A stretch of DNA of 64,000 bases from JAFARE01 sp963777285 (lineage in GTDB: Bacteria; Chloroflexota; Dormibacteria; Aeolococcales; Aeolococcaceae), in NCBI GenBank assembly GCA_963777285.1, contig CAVZPR010000001.1, forward strand, positions 744,001 through 808,000. Reading direction: 5' to 3'. The translations under genes and the position numbers were made by a program. Below, piece by piece: positions 1 to 14,139 of this stretch. Position 1 is the first letter of the stretch. The number at the start of each line of letters is the position of its first letter. Under the pieces are notes generated by a model. The model worked only from the letters and a program-made list of their open reading frames with translations. It ran no database searches and was not told the origin of the DNA.

Positions 1-486
1 GAGACGCTCGATGTCGGCCTGCTGGATGCGCCAGGGGCCTTCGTCGCCCGGCGCCGGCGTGAACTGCGGGATCTCCCGGTTGACCTCGTAGTTGCGCGAA
101 ACGTCGGTCACCAGGTCCTTGATCAGCGGGAACGCCTTGAGGGGGTGCACCACCACCGGCCCCGCGGGCAGCTCGTCGATGCGCGTCTTGCACATGAGCA
201 CGGGATGGCCGTTCACCTCGGCGCTGCAGGATCCGCACTTCGCCGCCTTGCAGTTCCAGCGGCATGCGAGGTCGGTGTCGAGGTTGTGCTGCACGTAGTG
301 CACCGCATCCAGCACCACCATGCCAGTCACCATGGGCACCTCATAGGTGACCTCGCGCGGGGTCGTGCCCGCCGTGCCCTTGAGCACGCGCAGCGTCACG
401 GTCTCCCCGGTCAGCCCGCTCGCCAGCGGAGCCGGTGCCCTGTTGTGGGCCGTGGCCGCGGTCTCGGCGCGCTCCACCGTGGTCAT
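1..486 (-). CDS. sdhB: Succinate dehydrogenase/fumarate reductase iron-sulfur subunit (partial, C-terminus outside window)
   Basis: This is the iron-sulfur subunit that passes electrons from the flavoprotein to the quinone site. The visible 162 residues hold the N-terminal ferredoxin domain with the 2Fe-2S cysteine cluster CRWNCKAAKCGSCSAEVNG and a following LMC. This is the form common in actinobacteria and Chloroflexota. The ATG at 486-484 overlaps the flavoprotein stop codon (ATGA), so the pair is translationally coupled. The C-terminal 3Fe-4S/4Fe-4S domain lies beyond the window edge. Identity is secure; whether the complex runs as SDH or fumarate reductase cannot be told from sequence alone. 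Confidence 0.93.
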   Translation of the reverse strand, partial: MTTVERAETAATAHNRAPAPLASGLTGETVTLRVLKGTAGTTPREVTYEVPMVTGMVVLDAVHYVQHNLDTDLACRWNCKAAKCGSCSAEVNGHPVLMCKTRIDELPAGPVVVHPLKAFPLIKDLVTDVSRNYEVNREIPQFTPAPGDEGPWRIQQADIERL

Positions 487-2303
487 CGTGCCGCGCTCCG
501 AGCGCGCGCTCGCGCCGGCTTGGTGAGGTGGCCCTTGGGGAGCTTGGCGGAGTCGTAGAAGCGGCTGCGCTCCAGCAGCGGCCGCAGCCGCTCGGGCAGC
601 GGCTCCAGCGGCACAGCTTCCACGGACATCTCATCACCCTGTCTGCGGCACACGAAGTTGACCGTGCCCAGCGAGTCGCTCTGCTCCGGATGATCGAAGC
701 GCCACTGCGACCCGCGACTCTCGCGGCGTTCGATGGCGCTGCGAACGATCGCCTCCGAGATGACCAGCATGTTGCTCACATCCCTGCACGTGTGCCAGCC
801 GGGATTGAGCGCGCGGCCACCCCCGACGCGCATGTGCCGCGCGCGCCCGCGCAGCTCCTCGATGGCGTTCAGGGCTCGACGCAGCGACTCGTCGCTGCGT
901 CCGATGCCCGCGTCGTCCTGCATCGCGGCCTGCAGCTCCTCGTGCAGCTTGTATGGATTCTCGCCGGGACCGGCGCCATCACCCGACGTCTCGAGCGGAC
1001 GCAGCAGGCCCTGCTGCTCGCGCGCCAACTGCGCATCGTCGACGACCTTCGGTCTGCGCCGCACGCTGCGCGCCCAGTCAGCGGCCGCAACGCCGGCGCG
1101 CAAGCCGAACACGAGGATGTCGCCCAGCGAGTTGCCGCCGAGGCGGTTGGCGCCGTGCAGACCGCCTGCGACCTCGCCCCCGGCGAACAGGCCGGGCACG
1201 GTGGTGGCCCCGGTCTCGGCATCGACGCGCACGCCTCCCATGGTGTAGTGGATCGTCGGGCCGACCTCCATCGGCTGCTTCGTGATGTCGATGGACGCCA
1301 GCGCATGGAACTGCTCGTACATCGAGGGCAGCTTCTGCTTGATGCGCTCGGCGCCCAGGTGGCGCACGTCGAGGAAGGCGCCGCCGTGCGGCGATCCACG
1401 GCCGGCCTGCACCTCCTTGTATATGGAGCGCGCCACCACGTCGCGTGAGGACAGCTCCTTCTTCACGGGGTCGTACTCCAGCATGAAGCGCTGACCCTCG
1501 CTGTTGAACAGCAGCCCGCCCTCGCCGCGCACCGCCTCCGTGACCAGGATGCCGCGAGCTCCGGGGGGCCACACCATTCCGGTGGGATGGAACTGCACGA
1601 ACTCCATGTCGAGCAGCTCGGCCCCGGCGGCGTACGCCATGGCAGCGCCGTCGCCCGTGCCCTCCCAGGAATTGGAGGTGTAGCGGTACATGCGTCCCCA
1701 GCCACCGCTGCCCAGCACCACGGCGCCGCAGCGGACCACGACGAAGCTGCCGTCATTGCGGTTGTATCCGATGGCGCCGTTCACGCGGTCGCCGTCCTTG
1801 AGCAATGCCGTCAGCGTGTGCTCCATGAAGACGTCGACGCCGCCTGTGTGCACCATGCGGTCCTGCAGCGTGCGGATCAGCTCGAGCCCCGTGCGGTCAC
1901 CCACGTGGGCCAGCCGTTTCCAGGAGTGCGCACCGAAGGCGCGCTGCATGATGCGGCCGTCAGGCGTGCGGTCGAAGAGACCGCCCCAACGCTCCAGCTC
2001 GTACACGCGGTCGATGACCTCGTGCGCGTACAGCTCGACCATCCGCCAGTTGTTGAGCAGCTGGCCACCGAGCATGGTGTCGGCGAAGTGCACTTCCCAG
2101 CCGTCGTCGGAATCCACGTTGCCCAGGCCGGCTGCGATCCCACCCTCCGCCATCACCGTGTGCGCCTTGCCGAGCAGTGACTTGGTGACCACCGCCACGG
2201 TGCAGCCGGCCTCGGCCGCGGCGATGGCGGCTCGCATCCCGGCGCCGCCCGCACCGACGACGAGGACGTCGCGGTCGATCGTCGTGTAGGGCTCGGCGGC
2301 CAC
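483..2303 (-). CDS. sdhA: Succinate dehydrogenase/fumarate reductase flavoprotein subunit
   Basis: This catalytic subunit interconverts succinate and fumarate using covalently bound FAD. It is about 606 aa, normal for the family. The dinucleotide-binding motif VVGAGGAGMRAA sits near residues 15-26. HTVMAEGGIAAG near residue 48 contains the histidine that normally carries FAD. The substrate-binding region GAHSWKRLAHVGDRTG follows, and the C-terminal FAD motif GGNSLGDILVFG is present. I prefer the GTG at 2303, 1 nt after the anchor-subunit stop; an in-frame ATG at 2342 would overlap that gene by 38 bp and add a tail unlike the family. The gene is second in an anchor-flavoprotein-FeS operon. Confidence 0.95.
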   Translation of the reverse strand: MAAEPYTTIDRDVLVVGAGGAGMRAAIAAAEAGCTVAVVTKSLLGKAHTVMAEGGIAAGLGNVDSDDGWEVHFADTMLGGQLLNNWRMVELYAHEVIDRVYELERWGGLFDRTPDGRIMQRAFGAHSWKRLAHVGDRTGLELIRTLQDRMVHTGGVDVFMEHTLTALLKDGDRVNGAIGYNRNDGSFVVVRCGAVVLGSGGWGRMYRYTSNSWEGTGDGAAMAYAAGAELLDMEFVQFHPTGMVWPPGARGILVTEAVRGEGGLLFNSEGQRFMLEYDPVKKELSSRDVVARSIYKEVQAGRGSPHGGAFLDVRHLGAERIKQKLPSMYEQFHALASIDITKQPMEVGPTIHYTMGGVRVDAETGATTVPGLFAGGEVAGGLHGANRLGGNSLGDILVFGLRAGVAAADWARSVRRRPKVVDDAQLAREQQGLLRPLETSGDGAGPGENPYKLHEELQAAMQDDAGIGRSDESLRRALNAIEELRGRARHMRVGGGRALNPGWHTCRDVSNMLVISEAIVRSAIERRESRGSQWRFDHPEQSDSLGTVNFVCRRQGDEMSVEAVPLEPLPERLRPLLERSRFYDSAKLPKGHLTKPARARARSAAR

Positions 2304-2304
2304 G

Positions 2305-3105
2305 TCAGAGCACGATGTGCGGGTCGGTGAAGAACCCGGCATGCAGCAGGTGAATGTAGATGTCGGTGATCACCACGCTGAACATGCTCAGCCAGGCCCA
2401 CACCGCGTGGCGCCCGTTGAGCACCGACACCAGCGACCAGCCCCGGAACCGCGCCATCCCCAGGCGCGCCGTGGAATAGCAGTCGAGGTTGCCGCCCACC
2501 ATGTGCCTGAAGGAATGGCAGCCGAACGTGTACCCGCTGAGCAGCAGCACGTTGAGCAGCATGATCCCGGTGCCCAGCCCCAGCTGCACATGACCGTTCG
2601 CGGGGTCCCAGAACGCGAGGTACACGTCGTACCAGAGGAAGGCGGTGACGATGACGACCGCGTAGAAGAAGAAGCGATGCAGGTTGTTGAAGAACAGCGG
2701 GAACGACGCCTCACCGCGGTAGCGGCCGTGGCGCAGCTCACCCACGGCGCAGCCCGGCGGATCCCAGAAGAAGGAGCGGTAATAGGCCTTGCGGTAGTAG
2801 TAGCAGGTGGCCCGGAACAGGAGCGGTGACCAGAGCACCCACAGCGCCGGGCTGACCGGGCCTGTCGACCAGAGGAGCGGCGAGTAGAACGGCGAGAGGT
2901 AGGGGCCGCTCTGGTTGACGCCGCCGGCGAAGAAGGCGGTCCAGACCGCATAGAGGCTGAACGCCCCCAGCACCGCCACCACGGTCAGCGGGAGCAGCCA
3001 CCAGGGGGACCGCCGCCGGAGGCGCTGACGCAACCCCACCTGTGCCTGTGGCTCGGACAGCAGTCCGCCGCGCGCGATCTGGGTTGCCATTGAGAGCCGA
3101 TCCAT
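2305..3105 (-). CDS. Succinate dehydrogenase membrane anchor subunit
   Basis: This is an integral membrane protein of about 266 aa with roughly five hydrophobic segments (near residues 37-60, 82-98, 147-168, 178-198 and 236-258). It lies directly upstream of the flavoprotein gene, where the quinone-reactive anchor belongs. Histidines beside helices (NNLHRFFFY, CHSFRHMVGG, NGRHAVWAW) are candidate haem ligands. It resembles the single-chain anchors of actinobacterial-type SDH more than a SdhC/SdhD pair. The start may be ATG 3105 or ATG 3090; an AGGA-like site precedes both and does not decide. Function is inferred from position and topology. Confidence 0.8.
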   Translation of the reverse strand: MDRLSMATQIARGGLLSEPQAQVGLRQRLRRRSPWWLLPLTVVAVLGAFSLYAVWTAFFAGGVNQSGPYLSPFYSPLLWSTGPVSPALWVLWSPLLFRATCYYYRKAYYRSFFWDPPGCAVGELRHGRYRGEASFPLFFNNLHRFFFYAVVIVTAFLWYDVYLAFWDPANGHVQLGLGTGIMLLNVLLLSGYTFGCHSFRHMVGGNLDCYSTARLGMARFRGWSLVSVLNGRHAVWAWLSMFSVVITDIYIHLLHAGFFTDPHIVL

Positions 3106-3266
3106 CCTATCGGATGACCCAGATCGCTCGGCCCGGCGCCGCCTGGGCGGCCGGAGCCAAGGTTGGCCGCTCAGCCAGGCTCCGGCAGACGTCCATCACG
3201 GCCGGGTCGCCAGGGCCTTGAACCCGAGGCCGGTCCATGTCACCCTCTTGCGCCATAGGCGAACAG

Positions 3267-7754
<4,488 letters not shown>

Positions 7755-7758
<4 letters not shown>

Positions 7759-9191
7759 AGGCGGGGCGCATCGGCTTCCTCGAACACGCGCGCCGCCCGC
7801 CATCGCGCCGCCCTGTCCACGAGCGGGTGCGCGACTACCGCGAGGTGTACCTGCCGCTGCCGGTGGCGTCCACGCAGGAGCAGGCGTCGCGGTGCATGGA
7901 CTGCGGCGTCCCCTTCTGCCATCACGCTTGCCCGCTGGGCAACCTCATCCCGGAGTGGAACGACCTGGTGCGCCGCGACGACTGGCACGCCGCCGCGCTG
8001 CGGCTGCACCTGACCAACAACTTCCCCGAGTTCACGGGACGTCTCTGCCCGGCGCCCTGCGAGCCCGCTTGCGTGCTCGACATCAACGACTCGCCGGTCA
8101 CCATCAAGCACATCGAGCAGGCGATCGTCGATCGTGCGTTCGAGGAGGGGTGGGTGCGAGCGGAGCCGCCGTCGCACCGCACCGGCAAGCGCGTCGCCGT
8201 GGCCGGGTCAGGGCCAGCCGGACTCGCAGCGGCACAGCAGCTGAACCGCGCAGGCCACCTGGTCATCGTGTTCGAGAAGGCCGACCGCGCTGGTGGGTTG
8301 CTGCGCTATGGAATCCCCGATTTCAAGATGGAGAAGTGGGTGCTCGACAGGCGTCTCGACCTGCTGGAGGCGGAGGGCATCGTGTTCGAGACCGGCTACG
8401 ACGTGGGACGCAGCGTGACCGTCCAGCAGCTGCGCGCCGGCTTCGACGCGGTCGTGCTTGCGATCGGCGCTGAGGAGCCGCGCGACATCGCCGCGCCCGG
8501 CAGGCACCTCTCGGGGATCCACCGGGCGATGGACTACCTGGTGCAGCAGAACCGCCGTGTCGGCGGCGAGCGCATCGATCCCACCCGTGAGATCAGCGCC
8601 GCGGGCCGCCACGTGGTGATAATCGGCGGCGGCGACACCGGCGCGGATTGCCTGGGCAACGTGCTGCGCGAGGGCTGCGCGTCGGTGCAGCAGCTGTACA
8701 TCTACCCGCAGCCTCCCGACCGGCGCAGCGCCGAGACGCCATGGCCGCGGTGGCCGCTCCTGCTGCGCACCTATCCGGCGCACGAGGAGGGTGGAGCGCG
8801 CGACTTCGGCATCATGGTCACGGGCTTCAGCGGTGACGGCGGCGCGGTGCAGCGCGTGCACACGGTGCGGGTCGACGCCGGCGGCGGGGGCGGCCGCGCC
8901 GGGCTTGCGCCGGTCCCGGGGAGCGAGGCGGCCCTCGACGCCGACCTGGTGCTGCTCGCGGTCGGCTTCGAGGGACCGGTGCGGCGCGGTCTGCTGGCGG
9001 ACATCGGCGCGGCCGTGGACGCGCGCGGCAACGTCAGCGTCGACGCTGCGCTCGGCACCACCGTCCCGGGCGTGTTCGCGGCCGGCGACGCTTGCCGGGG
9101 CGCGTCGCTCATCGTCTCGGCGATCGCGGATGGCCGCGCCGCGGCGCGGAGCTGTGACCGCCACCTCATGGGGACGACGCTGCTTCGGTAG
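7755..9191 (+). CDS. gltD: Glutamate synthase small subunit (NADPH-dependent)
   Basis: This subunit transfers electrons from NAD(P)H through FAD and 4Fe-4S clusters to the large subunit. It is about 478 aa. The N-terminal cysteine region is CMDCGVPFCHHACPLGN followed by CPAPCEPAC. The FAD motif AVAGSGPAGLAAA comes next, then the NAD(P) motif VVIIGGGDTGADC, and TVPGVFAAGDACRG near the end. The expected N-terminus (KAGRIGFLEHAR) is preceded by CTG at 7755, overlapping the gltB TGA as CTGA; no ATG, GTG or TTG fits before GTG 7827, which would cut off the conserved first segment. CTG is therefore the likely start. It acts with gltB in ammonia assimilation. Confidence 0.93.
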
Positions 9192-9213
9192 CGGCGGCGT
9201 ATGGTGGGTGGGC

Positions 9214-10053
9214 GTGCGGCCGTTTCTGCAGCACCCCGGACCGATCCCCTTCGCGCACCGCGGCGGAGCTCGCGAGGCCCCGGAAAACACCATGGCCGCC
9301 TTCGCCGCCGCAGTTGAGCTCGGCTACACCCACCTCGAGACGGACGTCCACCTCAGCTCCGACGGGGTGGTGATCGCCTTCCACGACCCGTTCCTCGACC
9401 GTGTCACCAACTCCTCGGGGCCGGTGGAGTCGCTGCCACTGCGGCACATCCTGGAGGCGGACGCCGGCTACGGCTTCACCAGCGACGGCGGCTTGACCTT
9501 CCCCTACCGCGGCACGGGGCTGAAGGTGCCGGCCCTGGAGGAGATTCTCACCTCCTGGCCGCACGTATTGGTCAACATCGACATGAAGACGGACGCCACC
9601 GTCGCACCAATCGCGGCGCTGATAGCGCGGCTGCACGCCGAAGACCGGGTGTGCGTGGGCTCCTTCTCGGACCGCCGCCTGCTGCGCTTCCGCACGCTCA
9701 CGCGAGGGGCGGTGTGCACCTCGATGGGAATCGCCGCGGTCACGCAGGCATGGCTGACCGCGCGCACCGGCAGGATGCGCCGCTACGGAGCCGACGTCGT
9801 GCAGATGCCGCCGAGCTACCGACGCGTGCGCGTGGCCGACGCCCGGTTCCTCGAAGCGGCACACCGCGCCGGCTTGCCGGTGCACGTGTGGACCATCGAC
9901 GACAAGGAGATCATGCGCGCGCTGCTCGACTCCGGCGTCGACGGCATCATGACCGACCGCCCCACGGTGCTGCGTGAGGTGTTGGTGTCACGCGGCGAGT
10001 GGCACGGAGCGACGCAGCTGGCGGGCACGGCCGAACGCCAGCCCCATAATTGA
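9214..10053 (+). CDS. Glycerophosphodiester phosphodiesterase (GDPD family)
   Basis: Members hydrolyse glycerophosphodiesters to glycerol-3-phosphate and an alcohol. The protein is about 279 aa and has the family landmarks: AHRGGAREAPENT near the N-terminus, the metal/active-site stretch ETDVHLSSDGVVIAFHD, NIDMKTD, and VHVWTIDD followed by DGIMTDRP at the C-terminus. It forms a TIM barrel with no signal peptide, so cytoplasmic. GTG 9214 is chosen because the GDPD fold begins a few residues later and a GGTGGG stretch precedes it; GTG 9208 is possible. It starts 22 bp after gltD and its stop lies 8 bp before the next gene. Confidence 0.88.
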   Translation: MRPFLQHPGPIPFAHRGGAREAPENTMAAFAAAVELGYTHLETDVHLSSDGVVIAFHDPFLDRVTNSSGPVESLPLRHILEADAGYGFTSDGGLTFPYRGTGLKVPALEEILTSWPHVLVNIDMKTDATVAPIAALIARLHAEDRVCVGSFSDRRLLRFRTLTRGAVCTSMGIAAVTQAWLTARTGRMRRYGADVVQMPPSYRRVRVADARFLEAAHRAGLPVHVWTIDDKEIMRALLDSGVDGIMTDRPTVLREVLVSRGEWHGATQLAGTAERQPHN

Positions 10054-10061
10054 CGCTCCCC

Positions 10062-11840
10062 ATGCGAACCCCCAGCGCCGATCCCGGCGTGCGTCACATA
10101 CCGGCGCTGCCCATGGACGACTGGTACGCGCCCGACGAGCACCTTCACTGGTTGACGCGCACCATGGTCGGCGAAGCGATGTGGCCGGTCGCCGATTCTG
10201 CGCTCGGCGAGCTGGGCTCCTTGGTGCCGCAGCACATCGAGCCGCTGGCCCGTACCGCTGACCGGAATCCACCTGTTCTGCGCCAGTACGACGGACGCGG
10301 GCAGCGCATCGACGAGATCGAGTTCCATCCCGCGTACAAGGAGCTCGAGCGCACCGTGCTGGGTTTCGGGGCGGTTCGCGCGGGATTCGCGCCGGGATGG
10401 CGAGGGCTGCCGCAGCGCGCCCCGCGCCCAATGGTTGCGGCGATGCTGTACCTGTTCCTGCAGGCGGATCAGGCGATCACCGGATGCCCCATCGGCATGA
10501 TGGACGCAATGGCGCGATGCCTGGAGCGCAACGACCCCGCTCTGTCGGAGCGCTTCCTGCCGCGCATTGCCGACGACACGGGACAGCACATGACGGCGGC
10601 GATGTTTCTCACGGAGAAGGCCGGGGGCTCGGATGTCGGCGCCAACGAAACCGTGGCCGTGCGCGTCGAGGACGGAAGCTGGCGCCTCAACGGCGAGAAG
10701 TGGTTCTGCAGCTGCGCGCATTCGGACCTGATCCTCGTGATGGCCAGGCCCGAAGGTGCGCCGCCGGGACCGCGCGGCCTCGGGCTCTTCCTTATGCCGC
10801 GGTTTCGCGAGGACGGCACCAGGAACACGTACGTGATCCATCGCCTCAAGGAGAAATTCGGCACGCGTGCCATGCCCTCCGCGGAGGTGGGCCTGCGGGA
10901 CGCGTTCGCGTGGCAGGTGGGACGCCTGGACCGCGGCCTGCCGCAGATGATGGACATGGTCAACCTGACGCGCGTCGGCATCGCCACGGCAACCGCGGGA
11001 GCCATGCGCCGCAACGCCTTCGAGGCGCTCTCGCACGCGCGCGGCCGCGTGACCTTCGGCGCACCGCTGGACAGCCACCCACTGATGCGGGACCAGCTCG
11101 CCGAGCTGGTGGTCGACTCGGTTGCCGGCCTCACCGCCGCGCTGGGAATCGCCGGCACGCTGGCCGACGCCGACTCGGGTGACGAAGAGGCCACCGCCGC
11201 GCTGCGCCTGCTCACGCCGCTCTTCAAGATGCACGGCACCGAACGTGCGCGCATCTCTGCAACCGAGGCCATGGAGATCCGAGGCGGCAACGGATACATC
11301 GAGGACTGGCCGGAACCGCGCATCCTGCGCGACGTGTACGTGCACGCGATCTGGGAGGGATCCGGCAACGTCATCGCGCTGGATGTCTTGCGCGCGGTGG
11401 AGCAGGGCGCTCTCCCCGGATTCCTGGCGGACACCGAGCGCCACGCTGAAGCTGCCGCCTCCGAGGGTCCGGCGTCGCCGCTCGCCGGCGTGCTGCTGGC
11501 CGAGCTGCGCGGGATCGAGTCACGCATCGCTGCGCTGTCCGACGATCCGGAGTCGCGGCAGCTGCCCGTGCGCCGCCTGGCGCGCAGGATGGCGATGCTC
11601 GCCATCGGCGCACGTCTGAGCGAGCAGGGCAACACCTTCGCCGCCGACACCGGCAGCGGCCGGCTGGCCTGGATCGCCGCACGCTACGTGGCGCGGCTGC
11701 AGGGCGAAGCAGCCGTCGCGCTGCTCGCCGACGATCCCGGATGGCTGGCGCACGCCGGATCTCTGCTGCACGGCGGCCACGTGCCGCTGGACGTGGCTGC
11801 GGAAGCGGCACAGCTGGTTGCCGCAACACAAAGCGCATAA
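10062..11840 (+). CDS. AidB-like acyl-CoA dehydrogenase
   Basis: This is an acyl-CoA dehydrogenase-fold flavoprotein of about 592 aa, longer than the usual 380-400 aa. The N-terminal extension (QYDGRGQRIDEIEFHPAYKEL) and the ITGCPIGMMDA segment are typical of the AidB/isovaleryl-like branch. FAD-binding MTEKxGGSD appears as FLTEKAGGSDVG, followed by LNGEKWFCS. Near the C-terminus, RGGNGYIEDWPEPRILRD and IWEGSGNVIALD match the family. AidB proteins take part in the adaptive response to alkylation, but many relatives are metabolic dehydrogenases, so the substrate is unknown. ATG 10062 is chosen; a TTG at 10050 would overlap the previous stop. Confidence 0.85.
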   Translation: MRTPSADPGVRHIPALPMDDWYAPDEHLHWLTRTMVGEAMWPVADSALGELGSLVPQHIEPLARTADRNPPVLRQYDGRGQRIDEIEFHPAYKELERTVLGFGAVRAGFAPGWRGLPQRAPRPMVAAMLYLFLQADQAITGCPIGMMDAMARCLERNDPALSERFLPRIADDTGQHMTAAMFLTEKAGGSDVGANETVAVRVEDGSWRLNGEKWFCSCAHSDLILVMARPEGAPPGPRGLGLFLMPRFREDGTRNTYVIHRLKEKFGTRAMPSAEVGLRDAFAWQVGRLDRGLPQMMDMVNLTRVGIATATAGAMRRNAFEALSHARGRVTFGAPLDSHPLMRDQLAELVVDSVAGLTAALGIAGTLADADSGDEEATAALRLLTPLFKMHGTERARISATEAMEIRGGNGYIEDWPEPRILRDVYVHAIWEGSGNVIALDVLRAVEQGALPGFLADTERHAEAAASEGPASPLAGVLLAELRGIESRIAALSDDPESRQLPVRRLARRMAMLAIGARLSEQGNTFAADTGSGRLAWIAARYVARLQGEAAVALLADDPGWLAHAGSLLHGGHVPLDVAAEAAQLVAATQSA

Positions 11841-11902
11841 CCGGGTCTGCGTGCGGGCCTCGGCCTTGCGGGGGCTTCTGCGGCCTCCTCGATCCCGCCG
11901 GG

Positions 11903-12616
11903 CTACGCCGGGACCGCGGTGTAGCCGGAATGCCCGGGCGGCTGCGGTGGGTGCGGCCGGATCCGTCGCATCAGCACAAGCGCGGCCACGAACCAGGCGG
12001 GAATGAACACCGCTGCCGCGCCGACGACATCGCCGAACGGCTGACCGGCGGCGATCACCAGAGATTCCGTTCCCGCGGTGGCCGGCGTGATGATGTAGCT
12101 GACGATCCCGTGCACTGCGGCGACGAGCCCGAACAGGCCGGCGAATGCGTACAGGAACGTGAACGCGACGACGGTGCCGCGCTCGACCCATGCCGGCGCG
12201 CCACCGGGCAGACGCCGCATCGAGCGGCGCAGCAGCCGGTGCAACCACAGCGCGACCACGCCGATGACGATGAGCGTGATCGCGAGGGACAGATCGTCGG
12301 TCCGCTGCGGCGTGAAGTCGAGTGAGGTCGGCGTGGGGCACTCGCTCGCGGGCACGCCCGCAGGGCACGACGAGGAGATGCCCAGTGAACCGGACCCGTA
12401 GCTGAATCCGAGATTGATGAAGCCGATGATCACCTTGATCAGCAGTGCGACCCCAAGCAGCGCCATGGTGGAGCTCAGGATTGTGATCACCTGCGCGTAG
12501 AAGGAGGCCGCGCCGGGGAGCGTGAAGGGCTCGGAGTCGCGCTGTCTGATGCCGATGACCACCCACAGGATCAGGCCGATGAACCCTGCGGGCCCAAGCA
12601 CGACGAGCGCTGTCAC
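11903..12616 (-). CDS. Predicted multi-pass membrane protein, function unknown
   Basis: This is about 237 aa with roughly five hydrophobic helices (near 5-24, 40-65, 108-127, 148-172 and 192-214), an external loop holding two cysteines (SSCPAGVPASECPTP), and a cytoplasmic proline-rich tail. I do not recognise the family. GTG 12616 is supported by a good Shine-Dalgarno (GGAGGG, complement of 12623-12628) 6 nt upstream. It is convergent with the acyl-CoA dehydrogenase and divergent from the sigma factor gene, so it is probably a single-gene unit. Confidence 0.75.
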   Translation of the reverse strand: MTALVVLGPAGFIGLILWVVIGIRQRDSEPFTLPGAASFYAQVITILSSTMALLGVALLIKVIIGFINLGFSYGSGSLGISSSCPAGVPASECPTPTSLDFTPQRTDDLSLAITLIVIGVVALWLHRLLRRSMRRLPGGAPAWVERGTVVAFTFLYAFAGLFGLVAAVHGIVSYIITPATAGTESLVIAAGQPFGDVVGAAAVFIPAWFVAALVLMRRIRPHPPQPPGHSGYTAVPA

Positions 12617-12622
12617 GGTCGT

Positions 12623-12628
12623 CCCTCC
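12623..12628 (-). promoter_or_regulatory. Shine-Dalgarno site for the 12616 membrane protein gene
   Basis: GGAGGG lies 6 nt before GTG 12616 and supports that start over internal codons. Confidence 0.6.
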
Positions 12629-12712
12629 AGGTTCGCTGATCGCGGGCAGCCGGATTCTAGGGGCGTTCGCGTTGGAGCGACCGCTTTTGGCGGGTTCGAC
12701 CGTATAACTGAC

Positions 12713-13264
12713 GTGTCGAGCACAACAGCGGGATCACCCTCCTGGGCGGCGGTTGACGTGGACACCGCCGGCACGCACCTGCAGGCCGCCGCGTTCGAAG
12801 CGGAGCTTCATCCACTGATCCGTCCGGCTCTCGCCCTCGCAGCCGGGATGCGTCTCGCTCCCGCGGACGCGGAGGATGCGGTGCAGGAGGCGGCCCTGCG
12901 CGCCTGGAGGTTCCGGTCCCGGCGCGCGGCGGGGTCACCGCTTCGTCCCTGGTTCCTGGCCATCGTGGCGAACCAATGCCGGGAGACGCGCCGCGGCCGG
13001 TGGGCCTCGGTGCTGCGCTTCGCCGAGCCCCCGGAGGCGCCTGCTCGCCTCCGCGACGATGCAGCTTCGATGGACCTGCTGACTGCGCTGCGGCGCCTGC
13101 CGCGACGGATCCGGCTCGCGGTGGTGCTCCGTTACTACCTCGACCTCCCCTTCGACGAGGTCGCGCTCGTCTCGGGCTGCTCGCTCGAGGCGGCCCGCTC
13201 GCGAGTGCGCCGCGGCCTGGAGGCTCTCGCAGCAGCTGTCAACCCGGAGGAATCCAGAACATGA
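12713..13264 (+). CDS. ECF-type RNA polymerase sigma factor
   Basis: This is a two-domain alternative sigma factor of about 183 aa. The sigma-2 region (residues about 35-90) contains ADAEDAVQEAALRAWRF and RPWFLAIVANQCRETRRG. The sigma-4 region (about 125-175) contains LRRLPRRIRLAVVLRYYLDL and the helix-turn-helix EVALVSGCSLEAARSRVRRG. The next gene, a single-pass membrane protein, overlaps it by ATGA, the arrangement of a sigma/anti-sigma pair. A -10-like TATAAC at 12703-12708 lies only 4 nt before GTG 12713, so either the transcript is nearly leaderless or the real start is further in (GTG 12757). Confidence 0.88.
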   Translation: MSSTTAGSPSWAAVDVDTAGTHLQAAAFEAELHPLIRPALALAAGMRLAPADAEDAVQEAALRAWRFRSRRAAGSPLRPWFLAIVANQCRETRRGRWASVLRFAEPPEAPARLRDDAASMDLLTALRRLPRRIRLAVVLRYYLDLPFDEVALVSGCSLEAARSRVRRGLEALAAAVNPEESRT

Positions 13265-14094
13265 ACAGCGCCAACGACCGCGAGGCCGAGGTGCGCGCGC
13301 GGCTGCACCGCGCCATCGACGCGACGCTCCCCACCGCCGGCGCCGAGGAGCGCGTGCTGCAGTCTCTGAGCGACGCGACGGCGCGAGGCTCGCGCCGGTT
13401 CGCGCTCCGCCTGCGCGGAGGGTTCGGCGCCGCCCTGATGGCCGCGGCCGTCGTGCTGGTGATCGGCGGCGCGATCGGACTGAGCCTCAGCCTGCGCAGC
13501 CACACGACGAGCGGAGGGACTCCCGCTGCGCCCGCGGGGCAGCCCAGGCCGGCGTCCTCCCCCACCGCGACGCTGCCCACACCAACACCATCCCCCGTTC
13601 CAGCGACGACCTCGCCGGCACCCGCGATCCCCGCATGTGACAGCAGCATGCTCTCGGGGCACCTCGCCGACACCGTCGGCGCCGCCGGCAGCCGGGGCGC
13701 CGACATCGTCCTGCACAACGTCAGCCACACTGTCTGCACCATGAAGGGCTACACGAACCTGTACGGCGAGTCCGGGTCGCACGTCACCCAACTCGGCGTC
13801 ACGCACAACGTTCCGGCCAACCTCATCAACAACAACAACCACACGCTGCCCCTGGAGCGCCAGGTCACGATTGCTCCGGGGCAGGACGCCTACGTCGCGA
13901 TCGAGTGGAACGACGTCATCACGGGGCCCACGATGTGCCCCGACTACTCCTCGCTGCTCATCGTCCCGCCGCAGGGCGGCCATCCAGTGACGATCCCCGG
14001 CGTCGCTCTCACGCCGTGCGGTGGATTCGGCGCCGCGATGTGGGTCGACGAGACTCCGGTGAGCAGTTACGGCTACTTCGCGGTGACGCCGTAG
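13261..14094 (+). CDS. Membrane-anchored DUF4232 protein, probable anti-sigma partner
   Basis: The protein is about 277 aa. A cytoplasmic N-terminal segment (residues 1-55) precedes one transmembrane helix (about 58-80), then a Pro/Thr/Ser-rich linker (90-125) and an extracytoplasmic domain with paired cysteines (CDSSMLSG, VCTMKGYTNL, TMCPDYSS, TPCGGFG). This matches DUF4232 domains of actinobacterial lipoproteins and anti-sigma-like proteins. GGAGG at 13246-13250 precedes the ATG, which overlaps the sigma stop. The cytoplasmic part lacks an obvious zinc-finger HxxxCxxC motif, so the anti-sigma role rests on coupling to the sigma gene and on topology. Confidence 0.75.
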   Translation: MNSANDREAEVRARLHRAIDATLPTAGAEERVLQSLSDATARGSRRFALRLRGGFGAALMAAAVVLVIGGAIGLSLSLRSHTTSGGTPAAPAGQPRPASSPTATLPTPTPSPVPATTSPAPAIPACDSSMLSGHLADTVGAAGSRGADIVLHNVSHTVCTMKGYTNLYGESGSHVTQLGVTHNVPANLINNNNHTLPLERQVTIAPGQDAYVAIEWNDVITGPTMCPDYSSLLIVPPQGGHPVTIPGVALTPCGGFGAAMWVDETPVSSYGYFAVTP

Positions 14095-14139
14095 TTCAAT
14101 TGACCACGCTCGTGCGCCGGCGTAACCTTCGGCGGCGCA

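Noticed and set aside
12703..12708. Confident leaderless promoter for the sigma factor
   Set aside because: TATAAC is only 4 nt before GTG 12713, too close for a normal start site, so it is noted in the gene entry without a separate claim.
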